From Musa acuminata AAA Group (lineage: Eukaryota; Streptophyta; Magnoliopsida; Zingiberales; Musaceae), in assembly GCF_036884655.1 (NCBI RefSeq), contig NC_088327.1, positions 17,501,001-17,565,000 on the forward strand: 64,000 bases of DNA, written 5' to 3'. A model generated the notes under the pieces. The model was not told where the DNA came from, ran no database searches, and saw only the letters and a program-made list of their open reading frames with translations. Each line of letters begins with the position of its first letter. Position 1 is the stretch's first letter. Made by a program: the position numbers and the translations under genes. Shown one piece after another: positions 10,481-20,623 of the stretch.

Positions 10481-11518
10481 TGTTGAATCTCAGATTTTGA
10501 TGTTGAAACTAATTGATTGTTTAACTACATTTTGAGTGATGCAGGTCTACTCGATCAGGATTATACAGTTGACGTAGGAGGAATTGACGTTGCGCCGGAG
10601 GAGATCACGTCAGGATATTGGATGGCTGAACGCTTCGGACGTCGAGCATCGAGCCAAGGAGAGCGGAATTGTGCCAAGGATATCGGGGTTGCGGAGGTCA
10701 ACCGCCGATTGGGCAACAAGCCGCAAGAGAGGACGATGCGCTGAAGAATCGGACGAAGCACCAACCAATGACGTGCCGGGCAACAGAATGTCAATTCGCG
10801 TTGTAATAATTGTCAAGATCAGAGTAGAGTTTTAGCTTGTGTGTGTAGGATTAACTACGATAACGACGAAGACATAAAGCGAAACAAACTGTCGGAGTCA
10901 AGCACGAAGGATTCGTTGCGAGTTCGAGAGTTCGACGGAAGTCCGAAGGTTCATCGGGAATGCTGCCAGAACTAGCCGAGAATGAGTAGGGAGCTTGCCG
11001 AAGGGTTTTTCGGAAGCTCGCCGGAAGGTTCGTTGGAAGTTCGCGGAGCTCGCCGAGAAAGATCGGAGCTTGCCGAAGAAGCTCATTGTAACTCGTCAAG
11101 ATCAAGTCGTGAAGTCTAGGACTTGTAGGGAGTCCGCAGAATGGTTTCCGAGAGTTTATCGGAAGACCGCCGGAAGTTCCCCGGAAGCTCGTCGGAAGAA
11201 GTCTTGACTTACGGACTTTGTAATCGCTTAGAAAATATCTTTAAATTCGTAGTTAGCACGTTAATTAGGGTTAGGATTAGGTGTTAATCCTATAACCCAA
11301 GTAGGGGCCAATTGGGCTCAAGTTCGGACTGGTTTAGGCCAAGTTTAGATCCCAACCAGTAAGCTAAAATAGTGTAGGTGGTGGCACCGCCCAGCACCCG
11401 AGAGGTCCGGCGGTGGTACCGCCAGTACACTGTCAGTGTCAGACATTGATAGGCGGTGGCACCGCCGGCCTCGGAAACCCAAGAGAATTCAAAATTTGGA
11501 GCCCAAATTTGAATCCTC
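10481..11518 (+). repeat. E4 3' LTR, first part
   Basis: Close copy of 4316-5470 from TGTTGAATCTCAG on. The palindrome array is reduced to a few units (11376-11475) compared with about eight in the 5' LTR. It stops at TCCTC (11514-11518), the target duplication of E5, and resumes at 19975. Confidence 0.9.
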
Positions 11519-13003
11519 TACTAGTCATAGGTGCCCAGCAAGCCAATCACGTGAGTGATGGCACGTGTGACTTGATACAGAATCTTTTTACTTATTATAT
11601 TTTAGCGTATATCACTTTATAACTATTGCATAAATGCATACATATATTGTGATGTCCTTGGATTTGTGCAATGGGAATCGGATCGTGATGAGATCACGAT
11701 AGAGATCGATTCACCTTTAAACACATATCCTAAATAATCCCGGTCATAGGTTACTCGAGAGGGACATTGTGATAACCGGACAGACTGGTGTGCTGTATAC
11801 CCGTCCATATGATGGATGCAGCTGGTCTCATAGCTGCTTATGTAGGGACACTAGGGATACAGTACAGGTGCTCATTGGAGAATGAGTTCACTAATTGATC
11901 CGCTTACGGAATGCTGGATGGTTGATGATGCCTTATTGTCAGACAGCGATTCTGTAGTCCTAGTGGTGTATCTGGTCCTTAGACTTGAGACACCAAGGAT
12001 GTCATGTATGAGTGCTCCACTCTTTGATACCAAACTTATAGGTATGGCGGTCCCAGATCTAGTACAGTTGGTCATTGAGAGTGGTAGTCGACCTTACGAG
12101 AGCTATTGAGTGTCGATAGAGGATCATCCACTCTCGGCGTCATGAGAGGAATATCCCATGTGTTCTTGCTCAGACAAATCCCTAGCCAGGGTCATTCGGG
12201 TTGAGAGAGAAAGAGTTCTCCGGGAGAATCCGATTAGAGGGAGACTCGAGTAGAAACCGTATGGGTCTGATAACACCATGCTCGATATACGGTCTCTGGG
12301 ATATTAGATGGATGAGGGACTATAGGTACATGGTAACTGAGGACAGACAGGTCCAATGGATTGGATTCCCCTATATCGTCTGGGGACTACGGCATAGTGG
12401 CCTAGTACGTCCGTAGTCGATGAGTCAAGTGAATTATTACAGAGATAATATTTCACTGAGTTAGAAGTTCTGACAGGTATGACTCACGACCAGCTCGATA
12501 TTGGGCCTAGAGGGTCACACACATATGGTAGGCATTGCGATAAGTAGAGGTTCGGATATGAGATATCCGACGGAGCCCTTGTCTTATTGGATGCAAATCC
12601 AATACCCACTAGGGGAGGACCCATTAGGGTTTGACAGGGGACCTCTATAAATAGGATGGATTCAGAGCCTCATGGGCTAGAGCTTTTGCTTGCCTCTCCT
12701 ATTCTCCTCTCCCTCTCCACCTCAGAGCAGGCCTGGAGTTTTGAGGAGCGTCGTCGCAACCCTACTGTGTGGATCACCGCTAGAGAGGACGCTCGACCTC
12801 CTTCACCTCTCCTAAGGATCTGCAAGGAAACAGGGATATACGATCTCCCTAGGTAACACAATCTACTCTATACGCAGTTTTAAGTTTCGCGGATTTTGCG
12901 TACCAATCTTCGCACGACGACGAACATCTCTTTGGGAATCGGGGATTTTGTTTTTCTTATTCTTCCGCTGCGCATATGATGTCGCCCCCAAGATTTCCCA
13001 ACA
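11519..13003 (+). repeat. E5 5' LTR (1485 bp)
   Basis: Starts TACTAGTCATAGG, with the canonical TG altered to TA (the 3' copy has TGCTAGTC), and ends AGATTTCCCAACA. The primer site follows one base later. Several small open frames inside are LTR shadows. Confidence 0.93.
12646..12653 (+). promoter_or_regulatory. TATA box of E5 5' LTR
   Basis: TATAAATA in GGGGACCTCTATAAATAGGA; the 3' LTR copy is at 19613-19620. Confidence 0.75.
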
Positions 13004-13004
13004 G

Positions 13005-13016
13005 TGGTATCAGAGC
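13005..13016 (+). promoter_or_regulatory. E5 primer binding site
   Basis: TGGTATCAGAGC one base after the LTR. Confidence 0.92.
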
Positions 13017-13099
13017 CAGGTTGTTTGTGCGAATGATTGGTTTTGAACTGCGTGTGTTGTGTTTAGGAAGAATTTTGACGTCAAAATCGTTGATGCAAA

Positions 13100-13540
13100 A
13101 ACTAGGAAGGGCAGCAACAGTTACTGCCCTCAATCTGCGTGCGTGCAGCGCAGCCGAAGGCGGGCAGTACAGGGGCTGCGTCTGCAACAACCGGCCGGCG
13201 GCCTTCTTGCAGTAGGCTTGCGTCCGACGGGGCTGGCAACCCGCGGGCAAAGGCGCCTGCGGTCGCTTCTCCAGCGAGGTGAGGCGCCGTAGGGCAGCGG
13301 CGCTTGCCGCCGCTGCTCCCATGGGCGAAACTCCCCCCACCACAGGGGCGGTCACCCGGCGGGACAGCACCGCCTGCGGGCGTTGCCCCACCGGTAGAAC
13401 CGCCCGCGGGGGGCGCCCCCTGCAGCGGCAGCGCCGTCAACGGGCGTGCCGCCTACAAGCGAGGGCAGCGCCCTCGCCCCGCCGCACAGGCCACCGCCAG
13501 CAGGGTGGCGGCGGCGGCAGCAGTAAGAGGGAATTAGGGT
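13100..13540 (+). other. GC-rich block in E5 leader
   Basis: About 440 bp of markedly GC- and CpG-rich sequence in AT-rich surroundings. All frames on both strands stay open for 60-140 codons only because the sequence is stop-poor and rich in Ala, Pro, Gly and Arg codons; none has a recognisable domain, so I do not call a gene. It sits about 100 bp after the primer site and 1.2 kb before gag. Confidence 0.6.
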
Positions 13541-14045
13541 TTTAGGCAAAAAGATAGTTTTACCCCTATGAATTTAAGAAATTCTAGTTTTTGTCTTTTA
13601 TGCAAATTATGAAAATACCCTTAGGAATTGAGAAATTCCCAACATGTCCTTGATTTCAGAAAAAATTAATTAATTAAAAGGTTTAGTTGATTATTATTTT
13701 TATTATTATCTAGTAGTCCTACATGATGATGATTATTTATACATGTGATGTGTGATGTGTGGACGGATGATCATGGACCGTGTGATGTGTGTACTTATAA
13801 TTATTATTATTGAGGTTTGCGAGCCTCCATTATATTTCTCGTTTATTGTCGGGCCTAGGTGCCTATGATTGAGTTGTAATCACATGAGGAGGCGCAGCGG
13901 GAGCGTGGATGCGATAGCGGGACCCACGAGACGGACGATCGCGATGTATCAAGATGCATCAAAATGTCGACGGAACCGACGAGGACGAGATGGACGATCA
14001 CAGGGCATGGAGATGCACCGTTGCACACATAAATCTTGATGTGAG
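13541..14045 (+). other. E5 leader, no gene seen
   Basis: AT-rich spacer between the GC-rich block and the stem-loops. I see no domain or convincing reading frame. Confidence 0.5.
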
Positions 14046-14075
14046 TGATTAGGCCTACTAGCTCGGGCCTAATCA
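14046..14075 (+). promoter_or_regulatory. Perfect stem-loop in E5 leader
   Basis: TGATTAGGCC pairs with GGCCTAATCA (10 bp, no mismatch) around a 10-nt loop. It lies in the transcribed leader upstream of the four related stem-loops. Confidence 0.6.
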
Positions 14076-14306
14076 TATTAGGTTGTGGTCCATGATCATC
14101 TGGTGTGATTACTTATACACATACTAGATATGTATATATATTTGCATGCAATGTAGATATATATTAAATATGTATATGTGTGACATGTCATATTAGGAGA
14201 CCAAATCATAAAAACATCTCTCGATAATATTAAGTCGGTAAACGTGAGGCAATTAGATTGACCCACGTGGCCTTCCATCATTATAAGTAGGAACCGATTC
14301 CCGGTG

Positions 14307-14619
14307 TAGGTTGAGTTGGTCGAGTCCCTCGAGGCTTACCTATATCGCGATTCGCTATCTTGCTTACGACATAGAGATGTCACCGGTGACCTGAGGGCAT
14401 GGTATGTTTGGTCGAGTCCCTCGAGGGTATATCATCAAATCGGACTCATCTTGTAACGAAGGTGTTGACTTAACCGAGCATCATGGTTGGTCAAGTCCCT
14501 CGAGGCCATGGTGATTCGGAGGCCGAACAAGATGGGAATCACAAGGAGTTGTGATCGGCAAGAGTTGCCTACCTTTTAGGCTTAGTGTGATTGGTCGAGT
14601 CCCTCGAGGTTACACTAAG
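14307..14619 (+). promoter_or_regulatory. Four stem-loops sharing a TTGGTCGAGTCCCTCGAGG apex
   Basis: The 19-mer TTGGTCGAGTCCCTCGAGG occurs at 14316-14334, 14408-14426, 14487-14505 (one change, CAAG) and 14591-14609. The 19-mer holds its own small hairpin (CGAG/CTCG). Each copy is flanked by complementary arms of different sequence: ATGGTATGT/GTATATCAT, CATCATGG/CCATGGTG, CTTAGTGTGA/TTACACTAAG, and a weaker TAGGT-GAG/CTT-ACCTA. Conserved loops on unrelated but compensating stems point to selected RNA structure. The array ends 185 bp before gag, where packaging, dimerisation or translation signals would act; the function is inferred. Confidence 0.75.
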
Positions 14620-14804
14620 ACGCTGATTGGATCCTGATCCCCACTAGAAGTCTGTCGGAGACTTCCGTTTCACGTGCTGAGGGTGTCGCGTGACTCGTTA
14701 GTAAAATAGTGGGAGCATATTAAGATAGAAGTCCATATCTTGATAGTTTATTTCTTGCAAAATCTGCATGTTATTCATTTCTGCTGCATCTTTATTTTCA
14801 GAAA

Positions 14805-15604
14805 ATGTCGCTTTCAAATCCTTTACGTGGCATACTTGATGTCAACCGCCTCACTGGTCCAAATTATATGGATTGGCTCCGTAACTTGAGAATTGTTCTC
14901 ACAGCGGAGAAAATCGTGTACGTCCTTGATACAGTGATGCCTACGCCCGAAGAAGGGGCAAACGAGGATAAGATTGCTCGCTACGTGAAGTACATTGATG
15001 ATTCAACTCTTTCTCAGTGCTATATGTTGGGCTCTATGACTCCTGAGTTATAGAGACAACATGAAAAGATGGATGCCAGATCTATTCTCCTACATGTCCG
15101 CAAATTGTTTGAGGAACAGGGAAGGACTCAGCGATATGAGATATCTAAGAGCCTCTTCCGCGCTAGGATGACTAAGGGGACACCGGTTCAGAACCATGTC
15201 CTAAAGATGATTGAGTGGATAGAGAAACTCACAGGTCTAGGAATGGTCCTAAAGGATAACTTGTGTGTGGACATTGTGCTTTAGTCCCTACCAGATTCCT
15301 TTTCACAGTTCATAATGAATTTTAATATGAACAAGCTTGGGTGACTCTCCCAGAGCTCCTCAATATGTTGAGGGAGGCAGAGAGTACTATTAAGAAAGAG
15401 AAGCCAGTTCTCTACACTGGTGAGATAAAAAAGAAAAGGAAAGCAAAAAGGTCCCTTAAGAAGGGAAAGGGCAAGGGCAAACCAGGTAAAGTAAAGGTTG
15501 CTAAGAAAGACCCAGCAAAGGACAAAGGCCAGTGCTTCCACTGTGGCAAAGATGGGCACTGGAAGAGGAACTGCAAAGAGTACCTTGCAGAGAGGGCGAA
15601 ATAG
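14805..15604 (+). pseudogene. gag: E5 gag with zinc knuckle
   Basis: Copia Gag, the capsid and nucleocapsid protein. The start MSLSNPLRGILDVNRLTGP is typical of copia gag. The frame continues through YEISKSLFRARMTKGTPV and ends with a perfect CCHC knuckle, [14 protein letters not shown] (about 15534-15575). It is broken by TAG at 15051-15053 (before RQHEK) and 15282-15284 (before SLPDS), and by TAG at 15602-15604 (before KLGEAS). All three sit where relatives have CAG (Gln). A small deletion near 15340 (AAGCTTGGGTGAC) shifts the frame. Without these breaks it would be one continuous gag of the usual length. Confidence 0.9.
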
Positions 15605-15808
15605 AAGCTTGGAGAAGCTTCAGGTACATTAATGATCAATCTCCAATTGTCAGATTTTTGTGATAGTGCATTGGTATTGGATACCAGTATTGCATATCAC
15701 ATCTACAATTTATTGTAAATTCTAGCAAAGCCGAGGGGAGATTGGCGAGAGGAATATTGCATAAAGGTTTATTTATGCTAGACACTACTCCACATATTAT
15801 GAATGTAA
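15605..15808 (+). pseudogene. E5 protease remnant
   Basis: Reads ALVLDTSIAYHI, a damaged aspartic protease active site (relatives have LDTG/LDSG plus SHI). Most of the protease that follows in related elements is absent, and the text jumps to the pre-integrase tail (LDTTPHIMNVSV). The remnant is out of frame with its neighbours. The element could not mature Gag-Pol by itself. Confidence 0.65.
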
Positions 15809-16771
15809 GTGTCTAAGAGGAAACGAGATGAGATTAACAGTGCATACCTATGGCATTGTAGACTAGGTCACATTCATGAAAGAAGGATTCAAAAGTTGCT
15901 AAATGATGGATATCTAGATCCATTCGACTATGTGTCATATGCAACTTGCGAGCCTTGCCTTCGTGGAAAACTGACCAACTCTCCATTTAGTGGAATTGGA
16001 GAGAGAGCCACTAAGCTGTTGGAACTCACACATAGTGATGTATGTAGACCCATGCCAACTCATGCCATTGGAGGTTACTCCTACTTCATTACATTTATTG
16101 ATGATTTCTCAAGGTATGGATATGTGTACTTAATGAAGTACAAGTCCGAGGCCTTTGAGAAATTCAGAGAGTATAAGAATGAGATGGAGAACCAGACTGG
16201 AAAGAGTATCAAAACTCTTCGATCAGATCGAGGAGGTGAGTACTTAAGTACAGAGTTTACTCAGTTCCTCAAGGACCATGGGATATTATCCCAATGGACA
16301 CCTCCTTATACACCTCAGCTCAATGGTGTCTTTGAAAGGAGAAATCGTACGTTATTAGATATGGTACAGTCCATGATGAATTTTGCTGACCTACCCATCT
16401 CATTCTGGGGATATGCCCTAGAAACCGTAGCTTACCTTCTGAACAGAGTTCCAACTAAGTCGGTAGTGTCTACACCATATGAGATATGGAAAGGGAAGAA
16501 GCCTGATCTTAAGATTGTTAAGATTTGGGGCTGCCTTGCCCATGTTAAAAGACACAACCCCGATAAGTTAGAATCAAGGACAGAGCGATGCAAATTTATG
16601 GGATACCCCAAGGAAACTTGTGGGTATTATTTCTATCATCTCGAGGACCAAAAGGTCTTTGTAGCTAAGAGAGCAATGTTCCTTGAGAAAGAACACATTC
16701 TTGGCGGAGACAGTGGGAGAATGATAGAGTTGAGCGAGGTTGGAGAACCAAGCTCAAGCACCACTCTATAG
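15809..16771 (+). pseudogene. E5 integrase, open but cut by one TAG
   Basis: Copia integrase, which joins element DNA to the chromosome. The HHCC zinc domain is complete (LWHCRLGHIHERR ... ATCEPCLRGK), as is the D,D,E core: Asp in LTHSDVCRP, Asp in RSDRGGEYLS, Glu in NGVFERRNRTLLDMV. The C-terminal part has the usual KPDLKIVKIWGCLAHV. It stops at TAG 16769-16771; the RT frame continues in the same phase 82 bases on, so a single CAG to TAG change explains the split. The annotated start Met is internal; the natural frame was part of one Gag-Pol. Confidence 0.92.
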
Positions 16772-16852
16772 CCCGAGTCTGTTCAGGTACCTAATACACA
16801 AGTTTCAACTTTACACAGGTCTGATAGAGTATCCCATCCTCCTGAGAGATAT

Positions 16853-18466
16853 GTGGGACATATTAGAGGAGAGGATGTTGAGGATATTGATCCTCAGACC
16901 TACGAGGAGGCTATTATGAGTATAGACTCCGGGAAGTGGCAAGAAGCCATGAATTCTGAGATGGATTCTATGTACTCTAATAAGGTTTGGAACCTAGTTA
17001 ATGCACCCGAAGGTATTGTACCCATCAGTTGCAAGTGGATCTTTAAGAAAAAGATCGGAGTAGATGGAAAGGTAGAGACCTATAAAGCAAGGCTAGTGGC
17101 TAAGGGGTATCGTCAAAGGCAAGGTGTTGACTACGACGAAACCTTCTCACCCGTAGCAATGCTAAAATCCATCAGAATTCTATTTGCTATTGCAGCACAC
17201 TATGATTATGAGATCTGGCAAATGGATGTGAAAACCGCATTTCGTAATGGGAACCTCGAGGAGGAGGTGTATATGATGCAACATGAGGGATTCGTGTCCA
17301 AGAACTGCCCAGATAAGGTGTGTAGGTTGCTTAGATCCATTTATGGACTAAAGCAAGCTTCCCGAAGTTGGAACATAAGATTTGATGAGGCAATCAGATC
17401 TTATGACTTGGTTAAGAACGAAAATGAGCCTTGTGTGTACAGAAAGGTAAGTGGGAGCGCTATCACCTTTTTGGTGTTATATGTGGATGACATCCTGATC
17501 ATTGGGAATGACATAGGAATGTTATCCACAGTAAAGGCTTGGTTTTCTAGACACTTCTCCATGAAGGACTTAGGGGAAGCATTCTATATCTTGGGGATTA
17601 GAATCTATACAGATAGATCCAAGAGGATGCTTGGCTTGTCCCAGTCCAGGTACATAGAAACCATTGTCAAAAGGTTTGGTATGGAAAATTCCAAGAGAGG
17701 TCTCATACCGATGAGACATGGGATATCGCTTTCTATGAGTATGTCCCGAAAGACTCCAGAAGAAAGGGCGAACATGAATATGATACCTTATGCCTCAGCA
17801 ATACAGTCTATCATGTATGTCATGCTATGTACTAGGCCTAATATAGCGCATGCTTTAAGTGTCACGAGCAGGTATCAGGAGGATCCAGGCTTGGAGCACT
17901 GGAAAGCAGTAAAGTGTATCCTTAAGTACTTGAGAAGGACTAAGGATCTTTTACTAGTATATGGAGGTAATAGCCTTAAGGTTGAAGGCTACAATGACTC
18001 AAGTTTTCAGTTTGATGTCGATGATAGCAAGTCGAATTCAGGGTATGTGTACACCTTGAATGGAGGAGCAGTGTGCTGGAAGAATTCCAAGCAAGATACC
18101 ACTGTTGACTCGACCACAGAGGCAGAGTATATTGCCGCATTAGATGCAGCAAAGGAGGGAGTCTGGTTGAAGAAGTTCATTACAGATTTGGGAGTCGTGC
18201 CGGGTAGCGAGGAGCCAATCTCCCTATATTGCGGCAACAACGGGGCGATTGCTCAAGCAAAAGAACCTAGGTCTCATCAGAAATCTAAGCATGTTCTGAG
18301 GAGGTTCCACCTTATCAGAGAGATCATAACCCGAGGAGATGTAGCAGTGGAAAGAGTTCCATCCGAAGATAACATTGCATATCCATTGACAAAGCCGTTG
18401 TCTCAGATTGTCTTTGAGCGTCACAGGGGTCTGATGGGGATCAGACATATAGGTGATTGGCTTTAG
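16853..18466 (+). CDS. E5 reverse transcriptase and RNase H (intact 537 codons)
   Basis: Continuous RT-RNase H frame, the best preserved coding sequence of any element here. Motifs in order: CKWIFKKKIGVDGKV, ARLVAKGYRQRQGVDYDE, QMDVKTAF with the first catalytic Asp, YGLKQASRSW, the active site LYVDDILIIGND, MKDLGEAFYILGI, YIETIVKRFGMENSK, then RNase H with DSTTEAEYIAALDAAKE and LYCGNNGAIAQAK (relatives have CDNNGAI, so the catalytic Asp is Gly here). It ends MGIRHIGDWL* just before the purine tract, as in BARE/Angela relatives. The frame is open, but it is cut off from gag and integrase by stops and the RNase H site is altered, so activity is doubtful. Confidence 0.93.
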   Translation: MGHIRGEDVEDIDPQTYEEAIMSIDSGKWQEAMNSEMDSMYSNKVWNLVNAPEGIVPISCKWIFKKKIGVDGKVETYKARLVAKGYRQRQGVDYDETFSPVAMLKSIRILFAIAAHYDYEIWQMDVKTAFRNGNLEEEVYMMQHEGFVSKNCPDKVCRLLRSIYGLKQASRSWNIRFDEAIRSYDLVKNENEPCVYRKVSGSAITFLVLYVDDILIIGNDIGMLSTVKAWFSRHFSMKDLGEAFYILGIRIYTDRSKRMLGLSQSRYIETIVKRFGMENSKRGLIPMRHGISLSMSMSRKTPEERANMNMIPYASAIQSIMYVMLCTRPNIAHALSVTSRYQEDPGLEHWKAVKCILKYLRRTKDLLLVYGGNSLKVEGYNDSSFQFDVDDSKSNSGYVYTLNGGAVCWKNSKQDTTVDSTTEAEYIAALDAAKEGVWLKKFITDLGVVPGSEEPISLYCGNNGAIAQAKEPRSHQKSKHVLRRFHLIREIITRGDVAVERVPSEDNIAYPLTKPLSQIVFERHRGLMGIRHIGDWL

Positions 18467-18469
18467 GTC

Positions 18470-18480
18470 AAGTGGGAGAT
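18470..18480 (+). promoter_or_regulatory. E5 polypurine tract
   Basis: AAGTGGGAGAT between the pol stop and the 3' LTR. Confidence 0.8.
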
Positions 18481-19974
18481 TGCTAGTCATAGGTGCCCAG
18501 TAAGCCAATCACATGAGTGATGGCACGTGTGACTTGATACAGAATCTTTTTGCTTATTATATTTTGGCGTATATCACTTTATAACTATTGCATAAATGCA
18601 TACATATATTGTGATGTCCTTGGATTTGTGCAATGGGAATCGGATCGTGATGAGATCACGATAACGAGATCGATTCACCTTTAAACATATATCCTAAATA
18701 ATCCTGGTCATAGGTTACTCGAGAGGGACATCGTGATAACCGGACAGACTAGTGTGCTGTATACCCGTCCATATGATGGATGCAACTGGTCTCATAGCTG
18801 CTCGTGTAGGGACACTAGGGATACAATACAGGTGCTCATTGGAGAATGAGTTCACTGATTGATCCGCTTACGTAATGCAAGATGGTTGATGATGCCTTAT
18901 TGTCAGACAGTAATTCTGTAGTCCTAGTGGTGTATCTGGTCCTTAGACTTGAGACACCAAGGATGTCCTGTATGAGTGCTCCACTCTTTGATACCAGACT
19001 TATAGGTTTGGCTGTCCCAGATCTAGTACAACTGGTTATTGGGAGTGGTAGTCAACCTTACGAGGGCTATTGAGTGTCGATAGAGGATCATCCACTCTCG
19101 GCGTCATGAGAGGAATATCCCATGTGTTTTTGCTCAGACTAATCCCTAGCCAGGGTCATTCGGGTTGAGAGAGAAAGTGTTCTCCGGGAGAATCCGATTA
19201 GAGCGAGACTCGAGTAGAAACCATATAAGTCTGACAACACCATGCTCGATATACGGTCTCTGAGATATTAGATGGATGAGGAACTATAGGTACACGATAA
19301 CTGAGGACAGACAGGTCCAATGGATTGGATTCCCCTGTATCGTCTAGGGACTACGGTGTAGTGGCCTAGTACGTCTGTAGTCGATGAGTCAAGTGAATTA
19401 TTACAGAGATAATAATTCACTGAGTTAGAAGGAGTTCTGACAGGTATGACTCACGGCCAGCTCGATATTGGGCCTAGAGGGTCACACACATATGGTAGGC
19501 ATTGCGATAAGTAGAGGTTCGGATATGAGATATCCGACGGAGCCCTTGTCTTATTGGATGCAGATCCAATACCCACTAGGGGAGGACCCATTAGGGTTTG
19601 ACAGGGGACCTCTATAAATAGGAGAGATTCAGAGCCTCATGGGCTAGAGTTTTTGCTTGTCTCTCCTATTCTCCTCTCCCTCTCCACCTTAGAGTAGGCC
19701 TGGAGTTTTGAGGAGCGTCGTCGCAACCCTACTGTGTGGATTACCGCTAGAGAGGAGGACGCTTGACCTCCTTCACCCTCTCCTAAGGATCTGTAAGGAA
19801 ACAGGGATATACGATCTCCCTAGGTAACACAATCTACTCTATACGCAGTTTTAAGTTTCGTGGATTTTGCGTACCAATCTTCGCACGACGACGAACATCT
19901 CTTTGGGAATCGGAGATTTTGTTTTTCTTGTTCTTCCGCTGCGCATATGATGTCGCCCCCAAGATTTCGCAACA
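18481..19974 (+). repeat. E5 3' LTR (1494 bp)
   Basis: Starts TGCTAGTCATAGG and ends AGATTTCGCAACA. It matches the 5' LTR closely, with transitions dominating the differences. TATA box at 19613-19620. Followed by the TCCTC duplication. Confidence 0.94.
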
Positions 19975-20494
19975 TCCTCTTGGAGCCTATAAATACCCCT
20001 AATTTCTCAGCAGAGAATACAACTTTTGAGAAGCATTAGATTGAGACAAAAGTCTTTGTAAAGTCTTTAGCAAGTCTTGTTTTCAATTGCTTGAGTGTTC
20101 ACCTCCTTCTTTCTCTATGAAAATTTACAAGAGAGTGAACCACTTGTAAAAGGTTGTAAGAGGGGTATTTGTCCTTCCCCTTTAAAGTGATTTGCTAGTG
20201 GAAGTTGGGAGCCTCATTAAAGAAGGCTTCGCAAGTGGATGTAGGTCATTTGACCGAACCACTTTAAAATTGGCGTGATCTCTGGTTTGCATTTTCTTAT
20301 TGCTATTTACATTACTGCAAACCTTCTTACATGCTTTATTTCCTCATTACCTTTGTTGCACACCTTTACGAACACGCGTTTAAGTTAAGCTTTTCAAGTT
20401 CGGTTTTTTATCGTACGAAAGATTTTTCCAAAACCGAAGTTTTAATCCGCTGCACTAATTCACCCCCCCTCTTAGTGCCACTCTGATCCTAACA
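19975..20494 (+). repeat. E4 3' LTR, second part
   Basis: Resumes with TCCTC (E5 duplication) then TTGGAGCCTATAAATACCCC, matching 5466 onward, and ends CTGATCCTAACA at 20494. The TATA box is at 19988-19995, so E5 separated U3 from the promoter by 8.5 kb. Confidence 0.92.
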
Positions 20495-20623
20495 CTTAAC
20501 AATAATGTTGTTTTAGAATTTATTGACACAAAGTATCAATTGACAGATATTTTTAAAAAAGCCTTAAATGAAGACCAATTTGAATTAATTAGAAGGGAAC
20601 TAAGCATGCTAAATTGTCCCTGA
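20495..20623 (+). pseudogene. E3 pol, last 40 codons
   Basis: NNNVVLEFIDTKYQ... to RRELSMLNCP* continues the RNase H frame interrupted at 4315. The homologous end in E9 is at 39104 and in E15 at 60060. Confidence 0.88.

Larger units (their letters stand above)
11519..19974 (+). mobile_element. E5: Angela/BARE-like Ty1/copia element
   Basis: Complete structure: LTRs of 1485 and 1494 bp, primer site, long structured leader, gag, integrase, RT/RNase H and purine tract. The flanks are a perfect 5-bp duplication, TCCTC (11514-11518 and 19975-19979), and the split E4 LTR reads through correctly once E5 is removed. In the first 230 bp the LTRs differ by six substitutions, all transitions, which suggests a fairly young insertion. 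Protease is largely deleted and three or more CAG codons have become TAG. RT motifs resemble the BARE/Angela group; the exact lineage is uncertain. Confidence 0.93.
4316..20494 (+). mobile_element. E4: gag-only Sirevirus derivative (copy 1)
   Basis: Both LTRs are present (4316-5985; and 10481-11518 plus 19975-20494, split by E5), along with primer site, gag and a 3.5 kb AT-rich untranslated region with several purine tracts. No protease, integrase or RT lies between gag and the 3' LTR. Without E5 the element is about 7.7 kb. The flanks (ATGTC left, CTTAA right) do not give a clear 5-bp target duplication, but the interrupted E3 reading frame on both sides shows the insertion. The structure fits the plant TR-GAG class of non-autonomous elements. 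Confidence 0.85.

Noticed and set aside
12957..13549. Several 60-144 codon frames on both strands
   Set aside because: By-products of the GC-rich, stop-poor block in the E5 leader; Ala/Pro/Gly/Arg-rich with no motif.
15281..15639. Minus-strand frames of 75-92 codons over E5 gag
   Set aside because: Antisense shadows of the Lys-rich end of gag and its zinc knuckle (Phe- and Leu-rich readings).
18007..18508. Minus-strand frames over E5 RNase H
   Set aside because: Antisense shadows of an intact, motif-rich plus-strand frame.
4311..20499. A 5-bp target duplication for E4
   Set aside because: Left flank ATGTC and right flank CTTAA do not match. The insertion is supported by continuity of the E3 reading frame instead; the duplication was probably altered or lost.
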